64,000 bases of DNA from Anadara kagoshimensis (Eukaryota; Mollusca; Bivalvia; Arcoida; Arcidae). Below are positions 11,631 to 27,300 of this stretch, piece after piece. A model generated the notes under the pieces. It saw only the letters and a program-made list of their open reading frames with translations. It was not told the origin of the DNA and did not search any database. The stretch is taken from positions 45,527,901 through 45,591,900 of the forward strand of contig CM037857.1 in the NCBI GenBank assembly GCA_021292105.1, read 5' to 3'. Both the position numbers and the translations under genes were made by a program. Every line of letters begins with the position of its first letter. The first letter of the stretch is position 1.

Positions 11631-12109
11631 GTAAGTAAGTTATGCACAAAACAATATTGTTTACTTTTGTTTAGAGAGATTTTTTGCCAGACAATTTTAT
11701 AATGATATCAAACACATTAAAAAACTGATTTATTTCCTTGTAAAAATGCTTTAACACATGTGTTTTCTATGGAACAAGATAATACCATTTAATTTCTAAT
11801 TTCACAATTGTATATATTCAATACTGGCTGAGTATGATAATAAGGAATTTTAGCTACATGGATATGGTTTAAATCTTATAACAAATTAAAAAAATGGCTT
11901 TATGCAAAATTTAATTATTACGAACAGTATTCAGTTTAATGTAGCACTTAATTATTTCATAAAATGATCACAAAAAACGGATCTAGAATAACTGAATATA
12001 AATACTCCGTAACTTAAACCATTTAAAAATTATAACACTGAATAAATCATGTTATGACTGTTCATTCATACAAATTCATACACAACTTCAATGTTTTAGC
12101 AGCAGATTA

Positions 12110-12241
12110 TTAGCGTTTTTTCAAAAACTGTCCAACTCTCTCGGATTCTCGACTCAACCATGCTGCATTCAGGCGTATATTTTCACAAGATTGCTGAACT
12201 GTTCTCTCAGCAGCTGGAGCTGGATGTGCTTTGAAAAATTC
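12110..12241 (-). CDS. NPEPPS: NPEPPS exon 21, C-terminus and stop
   Basis: Encodes [32 protein letters not shown] and [11 protein letters not shown], then TAA at 12112-12110. It matches human FFESHPAPSAERTIQQCCENI. The nearest AATAAA I see on this strand is at 11734-11729, about 380 bases past the stop. Confidence 0.95.
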   Translation of the reverse strand, partial: EFFKAHPAPAAERTVQQSCENIRLNAAWLSRESERVGQFLKKR

Positions 12242-15200
12242 CTAAATAAAAAGTAAGCAACATGATCAAATTTTGAGTAGAGAAATTTACACAAAAGTTA
12301 CTTATTCTATAATAATATAGCAGGCAGAGGTTAAAAACAAACATTAATTTATCAAGTTGACAAACTTTATCATGCTAAGATCTGTCCTGAGTGGGATTTG
12401 AACCTAAATGTTGAGAGGTACTGTATTCTTTAAGTCGAGAGATTGAGATTGTTTTATATGGAAATGTGTGAAGCATATGACCTAAAACATTTGATATTGT
12501 ATCCTGTTATTTGTAAATCTTTATTTTCCCCATCTTTATAAGCAATTTCTTAAAATACAGATAGTTTTATATAAATAAATACAACAATGTAACTTACCTC
12601 TAACTCTTTAGCTTTTTCTTCTGATGCAAAGTTTTCTAAAGACTATAAGTATAAAAAATAAAATGATGTAGTACATACTATCAGCATCAATGTGTTTGTA
12701 ACATCATATGTTGGAATATGTTTATTAAAAATCTAAAGAGATTAAAAAATCAATAGGCACCAGGGTGCACAAGTTGAGTTTCAATTTCATATTTTATATG
12801 ATGTGTGATTCACATACCATATATAAATTCAATATCTACAAGCGTTTAGAAACAAAGTGCAGAAAACTGTTATTTCAAAAAAAAAAAAATTTAAGTCCAC
12901 ATCCCAAAATTTCACCTTAATCCGTGAACCAGAAAGAAACTCAAACTTGATCTGTAACTCATGATGGTAGACTCACATACAATTTATTCAGCACTTAGAA
13001 AAAAGTCTGGAAAACTGCTATTTTAAGGAGTCCACATTCTATCATTTCTCCAAAAATCACTGAACTGAAATGAAACTAAAGCTCAATCTGTAACTCATGA
13101 TGGTTGACTCACATACAAATATTAGTTCAATATCTGCAGGCTTTTGGATAAAAGTCATAACCACCCATCTACTCACTAGCATCACTATATTAATAGTCGA
13201 AATTAACTTAGTAATTTTATGATCAAAGTTGACAAATCAGTCGGGTGAAATCTGATTGAATGTACCTGAACAAGTATGACTTCTAGAAGCGTCAGAGGTT
13301 GAATGGTTAGGTGTTTAAAAGTACCTGAACAATTATGACTTCTAGAGGTGTCAGAGATTGAGTGGTCAGAGACAATAGATTTCCAACTGAATCACATCTA
13401 AAGAGCATTGGGTTGAAACTGGACAACAGCAATTGAGAAGGGTCATTTTTCTATTTTCTGTCTCTATTGATTAGCTTTGTACAGTTTACTTCATTGAGTG
13501 TTAATCTGTATCAACTTGTAAAAGGGCAGATCAGAAACACTTGTACTAACTTTATTCTCTAAGATCCATAAAATTCTGTCTTATTGTGAAGAGCTGGAAC
13601 TTTGTTGATGCCATTTTATACAATATACATATACATATAACCAATGAATTAGACTTTCTTAAATAAAAAAGAGACAAGTTGAGTAATAGTGTTTTTAAAC
13701 ATCAGTCAAGATTCAGTCCCTTATAGCCAAGTGGTCAGTTCAGGAATGGTGAAGGAAACTGGAGTACCCTGAGAAAACTATTGACCTTTGGCAATTACCC
13801 TGAAAACTTTCTCACCCTAGGATCTGTCCCAAGTGAGATTGGAACCTAGGCCGCATAAGCATCTGTGACAAATCAAGTAGAGATAGTAAGAGAGAGGTAT
13901 ATTACCTTGACAAGCCTGGACAGTAAAAACCCTCCTTTGTATCTTGTAAACAGCTCTTCCCATCTTTTCTGTGTGAATTTCCAGAACATTTCTCTTCCTA
14001 AGAGAGATCCTGTAACACTAGCCATTACAAACACTGTATCTTGAGATCTCACTTTATCCTGCAAACACAAATGCACAAAGCATTATCTATTTATTTTGTT
14101 CTGGGCATAACCCAGATATGGATTAGAATAATTGTGTAATTGAGTTATTTCAGTGCATCAGGACTCAAAATAAATGCTAATCCATGTGTCTGAAACAAGA
14201 GAAACTTGAACTGTCTCTCGAGAGCCAAATACCATACCACCACCACCCCACATCTACTAGGATTTAATGTTTTCCCCAACCTGGACCTTTCCAATATGAC
14301 CTTGATTGAACGTCATGACACACCTTTGGACCATGAAGATTATTCATGTGAAGTTTTATGACAGTTGTCTGAAGCAATTATGAGATATGGCCCGGACACG
14401 ATTTTACACAGACAGACATACATGGTGATTCCTGTATACCCCGTCACAAGTTAGTTTTTGGGGGATATAAATACCTGTCAGGAAAGTAAAAAAATTGATA
14501 CTTTACCCAGAAGGTAAAGTTAAAAATAAGTAAATCATATGACATTCAACCTCACTCCCAGAGATCTAGCTACCAGTATTCTATATCCATATACAGATAT
14601 ATATACATGTATATAAACACACTTACAGACATAGAGAATTCCAGAACTTTTTCTATTAAATTTTCTGTCTTTACAGCTCCCAGAGATCTAGCAATTCTGA
14701 CTTTTTCTTCTTGCATGTCAGCATCATCATATAACTGTATAATAAATTCAAAATGTAATTAATTAACAAAGCAACATAAAATCTACCCAAAAATGTTCCA
14801 AATCTAGTCAATATATATATATACAAAGTGTCCACCTCAAAAACAGCTTTTATCTTTCCACCTAAGTAGTTTTACAAGATAAATAGTCTGTTTTTGTAAA
14901 CAGCAGAACAGACAAATTTACGTCCAATAAAAGCTGCTTGTGAAGTAGTGTATATATACAGTTTCTATTCTGATGGCATAGATAAAGGACCAGTCAAATG
15001 CAAAAATATTAAACCCATTTTCCAACCAAATTTCAAATAATGAATGAATTGTGAGTCTAAGACTATAGAAAAGCCAAATATCACATCAGATTTTGGCTCC
15101 AGTCATACCTTTTAGAAAATTTAACTGTTTAAGGTTTTAAGGTGTTTTTCAGTCAAAAGGCCACAACTCCAGGGAAAATAAACAAACCAACTCTGGTTAA

Positions 15201-18200
15201 TGATATGTGCTTCTCCTATTAATGTTGATGCTTTGCACCAAGTTTCAAGAAATAGTGCTTCATAGTTTTGGGAAATCTGCACAGACAAAAATTTTAGATG
15301 AAAGGACGAGCGGAAACTCAAATTTAATATCCCCCTTTGACTTCAAAAGGCGATGGTAATAAAAGACAATAAAACAACTTATAATCACTACAATACCTTT
15401 AACATTTTGTTGAATGTTTCCTCTCCACCGTTTGATAATACTGTCAGATATACCTGAAATATATACATACAATATAATAAATATGTAACATTTTATTTCC
15501 AATTTCTTTCTCTTTACATTACCAGTAAAGTCTTGAAAACTTGAACAAAACTGACTACCATGATAACTGTCCATAATGGTCCTGAAATGATTTAATCCCA
15601 GATGCAAAACTTTCTACAAGAATTCCAGATATTTGTTCAAGGCTATGGCACATTATTGGACTTAAGGATCATCCAACACAAAATTCAAAACATTGCATTT
15701 TTCCCAAACAAGATTTTTAAATATACATTCTAAAACCTTGACATTACAAGACATGACCTCAGTTCATGGTCAGGATACAGGATTCATACAGTCAATTCCT
15801 GACAGAATTCAAGGACTTTTCAAGGACTCTAAAATTGGTATTTTTGACCACTGAAATCAAATTGTGCATTTTATTCTCTGTAGTTTCCTTCTTGTATTGA
15901 AACACCACCCAGAATTCTTCTGTTACAAGTCGTAGACTCACAAATGATATTGACTGAGACAAAAGGGATAACTTAATATTTTTATTTCATTCATTATAAA
16001 CATTGGAGCTGCGTTTTTACTGCAAGTTTCAGGTTGATTAGTTCAAAATTCCAGGACTTTTCAAGACAAACTGACAGAATTCCAGGACTTTTCAAGGACT
16101 CTGCTTGTTTTTACTCATTTCAAGGAATTTTCCAGTCAGGGCTCATATTTCAAGCACTTTTCAAGACTGTGCGAACCCTGGGATATACCTTTGGATCACA
16201 AAGGTTATTAGTTAATTTTATTGAGTTTCATGAAATCACTACAAACACAACAGTAATAAGTTATGACCCACACATGACAATCAAATATAAAACCTTTGAT
16301 CTTGACCTTGAAGACAATGTATATGACCTACAATCAAGGTCATGATACAACATTACACACCACAGGGATCATTTGAAGTTATAATTTCTTGTCTTTGTAG
16401 CTTCTTACCGGAGTTCTTAGGTCAGCAGGTAATGGTTTTGTCCCTGATACATGTTCTTCAAATCTTCTTTGAGCTTCTGCAACAGTAGCTTCGTCACCAT
16501 TTCTTCCCATCTTGGTTAATACTAAATCACGTAGCATCGCCGTCAAGTGTCCTAGTAAAAACAAATAAGGAAACAAGTTACACATGAACATGATGCCCCA
16601 TCCAAGAGGAAGTCTCATACTGTCACTTTATTTCTAAATAGCAACATATCACACACTAGCACCTCATAATTTATCATTTAATTTCTATGCGAAACATACA
16701 TGTAAATTGCTGCTGTATAATAAAATATAATATTTAACTCATGTAATGAATTTAATATTACATGAACCTAAATAATCTTCTATTAATTACTATAATGCCT
16801 TTACCTTCTCCATCCTTTGCTTCCCAGCCAAGTTCTGTAGCGATCGGACGGAATAAATCACGGGTATATCTCTTAAAATCATTACATGAATCTGTATACT
16901 GTAGTGGTATAGAGACACCCGACATGTTCAGAGACAGATCATTCCATACTGTGTAGTCTTTTTCATTCAGATAAGCCTCTGCTACTTTTAATACATCTAC
17001 TGCTGACACAGATCCAGCTCTCGACTGAAAATATTTATAGTCATATTGAAACAAATGATTTCTTGTACTATTTCAAATTAGAGAAGATTCAGAAAAATAA
17101 AAGATAAACAATATTTAAATTCAAATTCAGCATTTAATCAGCATTTAAATTCAAATTCATTTAAATTCATTTAAACTCAATTTTAAACTTTATATTTACT
17201 GTATGCATTATAAAGTTGACAGACAATTACTGGATGGTGTAAAATATAATATAATGTAGAGCATCACATTTCGCATGCCAACCTCTAAGCGTCTTTTTTT
17301 TATTGTTTCTGATATTTTTATTTCTATTATCATTCGATAATACTATAATATATATATATAATAAGTCTTTTTCACTAATCCGCACTTTAAACTAGCTTAC
17401 CAGTGCAAATAGGTCACTCTGTAAGCCGAGTCTATCTCTAGGTGGTAAGGATGTGTCTTTGATGGCAGGGATGAGTTTATCTAACATATCTGATGTGTAC
17501 TGGACTCTGTATACACCCACAGTACCTGCATTCACCTGTAATACAAAACAATCATTGAAAATAATTATATAATTATTTTGATGTGAATATACAAGATTCC
17601 ACTAAACTGAATGCTTGTTAATATCATATTTTGGTTAATTGCATGATTTTTCTGTGCAACAATTTTTCTCCATTTCCTATTAAAGTAATGTTTTAAAAAT
17701 GGGTCAAAGATTCAATGGGCCGGGTTGATTTTTAAATTTCTATTGAATAGGTGTAAAGTGTGGAAGAAATTTTAAATAAATGCACAAAGCAAGTGTACAG
17801 TACAAAGTAACTAAGTTTCAAAGTCTGGAAAAATGGGGGAAAAATCCTGAAATATTTCCAAAATGTCAATATTTATAGAAACATTCTGTGAAGTTTAAAC
17901 GTTTTTGATTGAAAACTGTAGAAGGAGTTGAGTTCACAAAGTAGGTGCCCCCAGTTTAAATACTTGCTAAAAAGTGAATAAGTTTCAAAGTCTGGAAAAA
18001 TGGGAAAAAGTTCTTGAAATATTTCCATAAAGTCAGGTGCACATCTTCAATATATATAGAAACATTCTGTGAAGTTTCAAGGTTTTTGATTGAAACTGTA
18101 AGAGGAGTTGAGTTCACAAAGTAGGTACCCCCAGTTCAAATACTTGCTAAAAAGTAACTAAGTTTCAAAGTCTGAAAAAAAATGGGGAAAAAATCTTGAA

Positions 18201-18315
18201 ATATTATCAAGTTCACAAAGTTGGAACCCTATTTTCCCCGCCAACCTGCCCGACATTCACCATACTATAAACCGCATTTGCACTCCATGTAACCAGGCCA
18301 AAAATGGTTATTTGC

Positions 18316-18366
<51 letters not shown>

Positions 18367-21300
18367 GCATCTTTTCACCTTTATCTTACCTTAATCCAAT
18401 CTGAAGGCTTTACATTTTCTACTGTAACTGAGACAACTGGTTTATCAAGAAGTATAATTTTGGCTGGATTTGTTGGAGAACTAGTTGTACATATAGAGAT
18501 TGGTACCATCCACTGAGATTTATCACCTGAAAGTAAGATAAAAGTCATACCTGTATTAATCAATAAAATAGACTTTGTTCACCATGTCACTTTTCTATAA
18601 CATCTGAATTTAGTATAAAAGAGTGATGAAGTTTTACGCCAAATTCAAGATTCTTTAACTTATATAAAACACAGTTCAGGGATAGTGAAAGAAAACAAAG
18701 TGCCCAGAGAAAATCCTGTACTATGCTATGTCCTGAGTGGGATTCAAATCCAGGCAGTGGAGAGGAGTTGTTATCTGTAGGCATGCACATTTGACAACTC
18801 TGCCACCAAACCTCCCGAAAATTTGTGATGAACTATTGTTTAAAATTTAAAGGTAACTAGAGTAGAAATCCCCGAAATTTAAGTATTTTCAATTAAAAAT
18901 TTTGAGGGATTTTATAACAATCCCCTTTTTGACATCCAGTTTATCAAAGCTAACTTTTTTAAAAGAAAAAAATCATTTGATAAGTATATGTATTTGATTG
19001 AAGAGTAGGGAAATAGTGTTTTATGAGAGTCAATATTTTTTTTACTAAAATCAATCAAGCAGTCAACTTTCAAATAGCTGAGAATCAGAGTACCCAGATA
19101 AAACAAACTAGAACTGTCTCTTGAGAGACAAATACCCCTGTTCCTCACATTTAAATGTTTTCCTGGACCTTTCCAATATGACCTTGGTTCAAGGTTCATG
19201 GCACACCTTTGGACCATGAAGATTATTCATGCAGTCTTCCAAAACAATTTTGAGATATGACTTGGAAATGATTTGACATGGATAGAAGGATGGACAGACA
19301 GACATGGTGATTCCTATATATAACCACCTGAAGTGTTGTTTGAGGGGCTATAAAAATATGACTATCCACTAATGAAGTAATAGGAAAATTCAGATCTTCA
19401 ATGAATTTAACTCAAAAACAAAAACATCTTACCTTCTTGTAATTTTCCATCAGCACAGAACTTTTCCTGTGATAACTTTAACACTCGATTACTGCCCTCC
19501 TGTTTCTCTTCCACCTGTTGTTAAGAAATATTTGCCCATTTTTAAAAAAAATATTTGTAAAGATATATTTGGTATTTTGCCAGCTGGTCATTTGTAAATG
19601 CTCAATCTGTTGATAGTAAAAGTAAATGTGTTATTTGTAGCAGCCACAAGTGGTCTACTAAATGGGATGTCTATAATGAGGAAGTATACACACTGAACCT
19701 TCATTTCAAGGTCGGTCTCGCCCAAAAACAAGTACACTAGTATCAAGATTTTTACATATAAGATTCGACAGAAGATGAATTATATATTTCAAATTTGAAA
19801 AAGATAAGAGAATCCCATTTATAACATGTAAAAAATGGTGTTTAGCTTACAGATGTTTCATCTGTATACAAAGACCACACTTGAGCAAGAAATATGGCCT
19901 TCATAAAAAATACATTGTATAGGTTGTATGCCAAGCAAAAAGAGTTTAAAACACTTGTGAAAAGGCGGAATTTATACATGTATAGTAGCTATATGTTTCC
20001 ATTCCTGGAAGTCAAAATTGCCATTAGCTACCAACTTCTGAGAAATTCTTTGAAAAAATAGCTTTTAATATGCAAGTTTTGAAAAATGGCTACCGTACCA
20101 ATAATTTTAAATTGTAGAGGTGTTAGTGGAAGGAGCTTTTAAACTGTGGTTCTCTGATTGAAATACAAATCAAAGCCAACTTCTATGAAAGCCAATGTGT
20201 GTGTGACAGTGAAGTATGCTTAATATCCATAGAAAATCCAACAAAATTAAATAATGGTTGATGCTGTTTACTCATTTGAGCCTGGTCGTAACTGAATCTG
20301 TGATTGTCATAAAAATATTTCTGTAGGAAAGAAAAATGTTTTTGCTGTGGGGACTCTACATGGCAAAAATGGTGATGTTTACACCAGTAGTGATGTTTTT
20401 GGTGATGTTTTATGCCACATGCGCAATAGGATCTGCAATTTCCCTGGTTTTTCAACAGGTAAAATCCCCATAGCACCAATGTTTTAATCTGTGCGGAAAT
20501 ATTCTATGCTAATCACAGATGTGCATACAAATTTCCTGTTACAACAAAGTGAAAAATTCCAATTTTTATTCAAGTTTATTTAATTTTCTATGAAAATATA
20601 GATTAATTCACTGTCACAAAAACACTGACTCTGATATTAATACTTGTCATAGTAAATTGATGTTTCATCAACCACACCTACAATGTTCCGACACTGGCCC
20701 CCATTACGGTACTAAAGCAGCGTCAAGGCAACTAATGACGTACTAGTGTCAGTGACGTCATAAAACAGCACAACTCAGGCCGAATTTTCATTCTTTTTGT
20801 GTGTTCTTCAAGCATGTGGACCCTTTGTCAGAACAATACGGGCTTAGTCAGCGATACGTCATTACTTGTCATAGTAAATTTGTGGCCACTATAGGAGATT
20901 TATTGTACCTTTATGACAGGGTATCCCATCTGCTTTGTCCATGTTGTCATGACTGACTGGACAGGTTTTCCACTAGCTGCTTCCAAACATTCCCATAAAT
21001 TCTCTGTAAAGGCATTCTTGTATTTATACTTGGTCAAATAACTGTTCATTCCTTTCCTGAAATCCTGGAAAATAGAAGAAAGATATTTCTAACTGATAAA
21101 CATGTATGTGGTAACAGCCAACATGACCAAGAACATGACACAGCTAACAAAACAAGATAAGAGTCGAGTTGAGTAATAGTGTTTAATGTCCCAGTCAAGA
21201 ATATTTCACTTATAATGAGTCATCACCAGCTATAGGCAAAGGTGCAAAGTTTGCCTGTGCGTTTGCTGATGGCTTTATTGTGCCACGCCTACTGTGACAC

Positions 21301-24274
21301 AGGACCTGGTTTGTTTTAAGTTCCCATCCAAAAGAACTGCAACTTTTATTTCCTTATGTTGAGTGCTTGGCTAAAGAACAGTCACTACCCACTTTCGAGT
21401 CTTGACTCGAACCCAGTCGGGGTTCGAACCCACAACCTCCCACTTATGAAGTGAGCACTCTACCAACCGATCTAGCGCAGTTGAAAGCAAAGCAAGACAA
21501 ATGCATGGCAAATATACAAAGGAGGTTGTAATCAGGATTTATATAGCCTACCCAGGTTGTGATTCAGAGTGGGTATGTCACTGATTCCCTTTAGTATTCA
21601 GTCACTGTTCAAGGAAGAAAGAGGCTACTAGGATTGAAGGTTGGGTAGGTTTCTTCAACCTTTAGTAGGATATGCCTTAAAACATTTTTATCATACTTTC
21701 CAGGATCCCTTTATGGCCAAGAGGTCAAAAGCACATTTTAGGATCACATTCCTTTTCACCTCCTAAGTCAAATTTAGGACAGATCTTACTGAGAGAAAGT
21801 TTGTCAGTTTGCTTGCCAAAGGTTGGTGGTTTTCACCAGGCACTCTGGTTTTCTCAACCATTCCAGAACTGACCACCTCGAAGTAAAAGAATTAAAATCT
21901 ACATGTACTCTTACTAAAAGAAACAGAGATAAATCATATAGTGAATAAGTTTTCCAGACTTTATGTTTTATACCACTTTGCTACACTTTAAATATTTATA
22001 TACATTAAATCTGACAGAGGAAAGTTTTGTATTGCATAAATTCTCAAGACCCTAAAATAACAATATGGTCAATACAAAACATATTTAAATTTGATATAAA
22101 TATCACTTAGTATGTGGTTTAATTGAAATGTTGCATCTTGCTAAACATAACTATTCTGGGATGTTCAGGACAATCCAGGACATATAATATACATATAAGC
22201 TTACAAAAGGCTTAGGATTGTGTAACTCATATGTAATTTAAGTATTTTCAATGTAAGTTAAGAAACTTGACTGTCTTCAATATATCTGAAGACATACCTC
22301 GTCACCAATGTAATTGTGTAACATTCTGATTACAGAAGCTCCTTTACTGTACGATATAGCATCAAATATTTCATCTACTTCATCAGGATGACCAACGGGT
22401 ACCTGTAATATAATCAAAGCACTGAAAGTACTGAAACCCAAAACCACTGTTATATAGCAAGTTTAATGTATTCTGGGGATATGACTAACTTATTGGTTGG
22501 GTACTAAAAACTGCATAGGCCTTTGAATCTTAGATGGTAAATCAATGGGGTTCGCTGCTGTACCACGCGATACCTTCTAACGTGTCTGTAAAACGCTTGT
22601 TTCCAATGGACATGGAATCGCACACTATGACGCTTTCCCATAAAAACCTACGTTATTCCTGGAATTTGTAGCGTTGACGTTTTCCAAAATGTTCTGCACA
22701 AATGTTAAGAGGTATTGATCACGTGGTACGGCGGCGAACCCCATTGGAACCTGTGTATTTTTACCATACCTATTATAGCAATGATATATTTTGCATTTGT
22801 TACAGGTGATTATGTTCAAATTAATAAACAAAATACATAATACATATTGTGTTTGGTATTTGAGTTCCTGTTTCAAATGATTCTGTTACTCAGAATATGT
22901 GGGGATTACATGGACTGATGCCAACACCATCTACTCCAATATTAAACTAAAGTTTTTATTTTTACACTTAAGACTATAGTAGTCACTAAATTTATCACCT
23001 TGGGTAGACTTCTAGGTCCCAATTTTTATAATTTAGCACAATTGCAAACTTTTTATTTGAATTCTGGTATTTAGAGGATTAAGTGTGATATCTATATGAA
23101 ATTAACCAGAACACATGTTTTATATCAGGTCAATTTTTTCAGGCAAACCACAACCATGATTAATGGATTTTTAAAAATTTTTCAATAATAATTTTCATTT
23201 ATACTGGTATATCAGTAGGATAGCCAAGTCCAAAATGTGCGTTGGTTTTAAAATTTGAGACCTTCCGCGGTAAATAAAAAGGGATTATTTTTTGGCAAGT
23301 GTCTGAACACGAAAAAAAATCGCCATTTTCAGAATCGTTTTTATACCATAAAATTAACATTTTAGCTACGAATATGATGCAAGCGTGTGAGGCATTAACT
23401 AAACTTTCTACATGTATCAAAAAGTCCGAGATAAAACGCCACATTTATTTAAAATTACTGATATCCCGACGCTAACCGATTTCTCTTGAAAATCAACAGA
23501 AATTTCTTCCCCATTTTTGAAACTGGTACGTTTTTTGTGTAAAGAATACTTTTCCTAGAAATTTTAATACAATGTCAGAAAATTATTACAGTATACGCCA
23601 GTAAATTATCGTACCTGGTGCATGAGGGTTAAATATGCGAAAATCGCAAAAATCCAACAGCATGATTTCAGTACGTCTTGTTGTCAATGAAAACAAATAT
23701 GGCCGCGACCTTGATAAACATTGTTCTAACGTAGTGACGTAAACAACGTTCCCCGTGTCAAATATATAGGTCAACTGTCTACTGTATACACAGTACACGC
23801 AATGTACAGTACAGACCTGTCGAAAGTTTAACACTAAGCTAACCAAAAGAAGTCAAAGCTCGACTGCCGAGTGCCTAAGGTATGGAAAGGTAGCGGTCGA
23901 AAAGCTGCCGAGAGATAGATGGCAACTGCTGTCGATATAAACACCAAACGAGGAACCAATATGGACTGTCGGCACTAATTCGTTAGCTGGGTGCTAAACT
24001 TTGTACAGGCCTGTACTGTATTTATTGATTTTTTTTTTTTTTTGCAACAGGCATCCTCATCTGGCACACCATCATATGACATGTGTTTGTTGATGGAGAT
24101 ACTTTAGGACCCCACACGAATACAGGAATAAATAAATAGGGCCTACATTAAAAAAAATAAATGATAAATAAATAAATAAATAAATCAGAATTTCTACAGA
24201 GAAATAAGTTAGAGCTGGGACACAGTATGTTGAGCAGGTTACAAAATGTCTAGCAGGTTAGTGATGATAATTAA

Positions 24275-24354
<80 letters not shown>

Positions 24355-27300
24355 AAATAAATCAGAAATTGTTCAGAGAAATAATTTAGAACTGGGATAC
24401 AATATGTCAGTGCTCAGTTAATAAATAAATAATTAAGAAATTAAATTGAGAAATAAGTTAGAGCTGGGACACAATATGTCAGCAGTTGTTAATAAATAAA
24501 AAATAAATAAATAAATAAATAAATAAATAAGAATTTCTACAGAGCAATAAGTTAGAGCTGGGACACAGTATGTCGAGCAGGTTACAAAATGTCTAGCAAG
24601 TTAGAGATGATAATAAATAAATAAACAAATAAATAAATCAGAAATTGTTCAGAGAAATAAGTTAGAACTGGGACACAATATGTTAGCAGTTGTTAATAAA
24701 TAAATAATTAAGAAATTAAATTGAGAAATAAGTTAGAGCTGGGACACAATATGTCAGCAGTTGTTAATAAATAAAAAAATAAATAAATAAATAAATAAAT
24801 AAATAAATCCAAATTTCTACAGAAAAATAAGTTAGAGCTGGGACACAGTATGTTGAGCAGGTTACAAAATGGCTAGCAGGTTAGAGATGATAATAAATAA
24901 ATAAATAAATAAATAAATCAGACCTTCTACAGAGAAATAAGTTAGAGCTGGGACACAGTATGTTGAGCAGGTTAGTGATGATAAATAGGGTAAATACATT
25001 AAAAGAGATCAAAATAAGTTGCATTTTGTCTTTCCTCAAGGTACTAACATGAAATGTGGCCATAGGTACCATGGAAAGTAACCTCAGATATTTTTTGGAA
25101 AAATAAAACAAATATTTTGATATGAACAAAATTAACATTTAAAAAATAAAAGATATTGAATTACTAAAAAGTTAGAAAAATTTATGAACAGGCAGATAGT
25201 TAGAAATTTTGTCATATTGTTGTTTGTTAAATGAATGACAAGTGGGCCATAATAGCATTTAAAAGGACTAAAATTGTCTAAATCATCAAATTTAATTTAG
25301 AAACTACACAAACAGGTGATTTTTTGGGGGACAGGTACTTTCTAGTTGTTCTGGCTGTGATAAATAGATAAATCATTTACAAATAAATCAAAAACTATGG
25401 GATCATATGGCAGTGTTCATTCTAGAAAGGGGCTGTTGATCCTTTATTTTGCCAAATGGCACCATTGTAAAGGCCATAGTTGGCCACATTTGAAATTAGA
25501 TTTCAAATGCAAGTTCAAAATATTTGATAGCATTGTCATATATAAAAGCTACATTATATGAAACTTTTAAATACTTCATTACAAAGGCTTTTACATCAGC
25601 CTAAAAGACTACAAGTCACATCAAACATTAGATGTATGCAAAATCATTGATGTTATTCAACTTGTTATTAAGGGAATTTTCTTAGAAATGAACCCATCTG
25701 AAAAAAATCCTAGAATGAACACTCATGCTTATTACTATTTACACATAATGGAACATTTTTCAAAGAAAAATGCATTATGTGTGTCTAAACCAACTTTGTA
25801 AATTGTAATAATGTTGAATGTCTCATTTCATGTAAAATTAAAACATAACAATATCTTTAATACACTAGGAATTAGATATCATCAGCCATTTATGAATGTT
25901 TCATTTTACATAGAATAAAAAAATCAACACATATCAATATCCTTAACATACTGGGAATTATATACCATTACACATTTATGAATTGAATGCTTCTCTTGAT
26001 ACTGAATACCTCTTTTTCACCACATGAAATGCTTTTCATGCACCCTTGCCTGAAGTGTAGCATACAAGTAACAGCATAGGTTAAAATCTTACTATGTCAG
26101 AAAGTTTGCCAGTTCTCTTGTTGAGGGGTGTGATTTACCTCAGGGATGAAGCTCGAATATTTTGAGTTTGGGGCCAGCTCACTTCATAAAAGAATTTGTA
26201 ACAGTACTAAATGGCTTAAATGTGTTACAATTATTTTGAATTCTTACAAACTAATAATGCCCATTTGGATACACTGTGTCATGAATTTCACTGCATTTGC
26301 ATCAACTTATTTCTTAATGCTATTATCAAACCAGTTCCCATGAATTTTCCCAAAAGAAGGTGATATTTATTTATTAGAATTTTACAATTTTACAGAAATT
26401 ACTGAAATTCCTAGATATTTTACAGATCTGTATTTAATCATTATAATATGGAGTTAAATTTTTAACCAAGTCAAATGAAATCCACAAGATTAGTATTCAC
26501 TTTTCCTATTTCCTACTTCCACATAGTCTATTTTAAATGTTATTTGTGCTATGTCAAGTTGACTTAAAACTTTTAATGAAGCAAAATAATTAACTTTTCA
26601 TGTCTAAATTGTACTAAAAAAATAATGCCGGGGTTATTGGGATCAGAACAGAAACAAAACTTCAAATAATAAAGACCAATGTTGTGTTGACTCTGGCTAA
26701 ACTAACATGGGAGATGTTTCCTCATTTTGGGAAATATTTCATAAAGAAAAATCCAGTCTAACCCTTTTTAATGATATTAGCTTATTTATCCAATGATATG
26801 TACTGATATGACAGACAGGTCCTGTTTATATTTTGCCAGCAAAGCAAAATCAGTTGGTAATTTTCAGTAATTCTGAGTCCCTAACTAGCCCTACATGAGC
26901 AGGTTGCACTGTACACTGTACATATTGGTACAGATCCCGAGTCCATATGGGTAAAATTTGAACACATGCATATCTAATGTGTTCGGCAGCCATGCAGATC
27001 GATCATACATGACAAATAAGGCAAAAAAGCTTGACTTTTTTGTCCAAAATACACGATAACATTTTCTGCATGCTAAAATTGTGATCGAAGCGAGACGAAT
27101 GCTAATCAAATATGTCCGACTGGAAGTAGTTCCAAAAAATCGGCAGATTAGAAGAGAAATGTAGAGAAAATACAATATTTTTAAGGAAAAACTTACTTTA
27201 TTTCAACAAAAATATATCCACAGCGTCTCTCGATTATCAAATTTATACATTACATACAATAAGGAAGCTGTCTTAGCATTTTTTCTGTGTCAAATTAGCC

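Noticed and set aside
15260..15607. 115-codon open frame on the minus strand
   Set aside because: It overlaps NPEPPS exon 17 in another frame plus intron repeat sequence; its product resembles no known protein.
16034..16345. 103-codon plus-strand ORF
   Set aside because: It is antisense in an NPEPPS intron and built from a repeated ccaggacttttcaag phrase.
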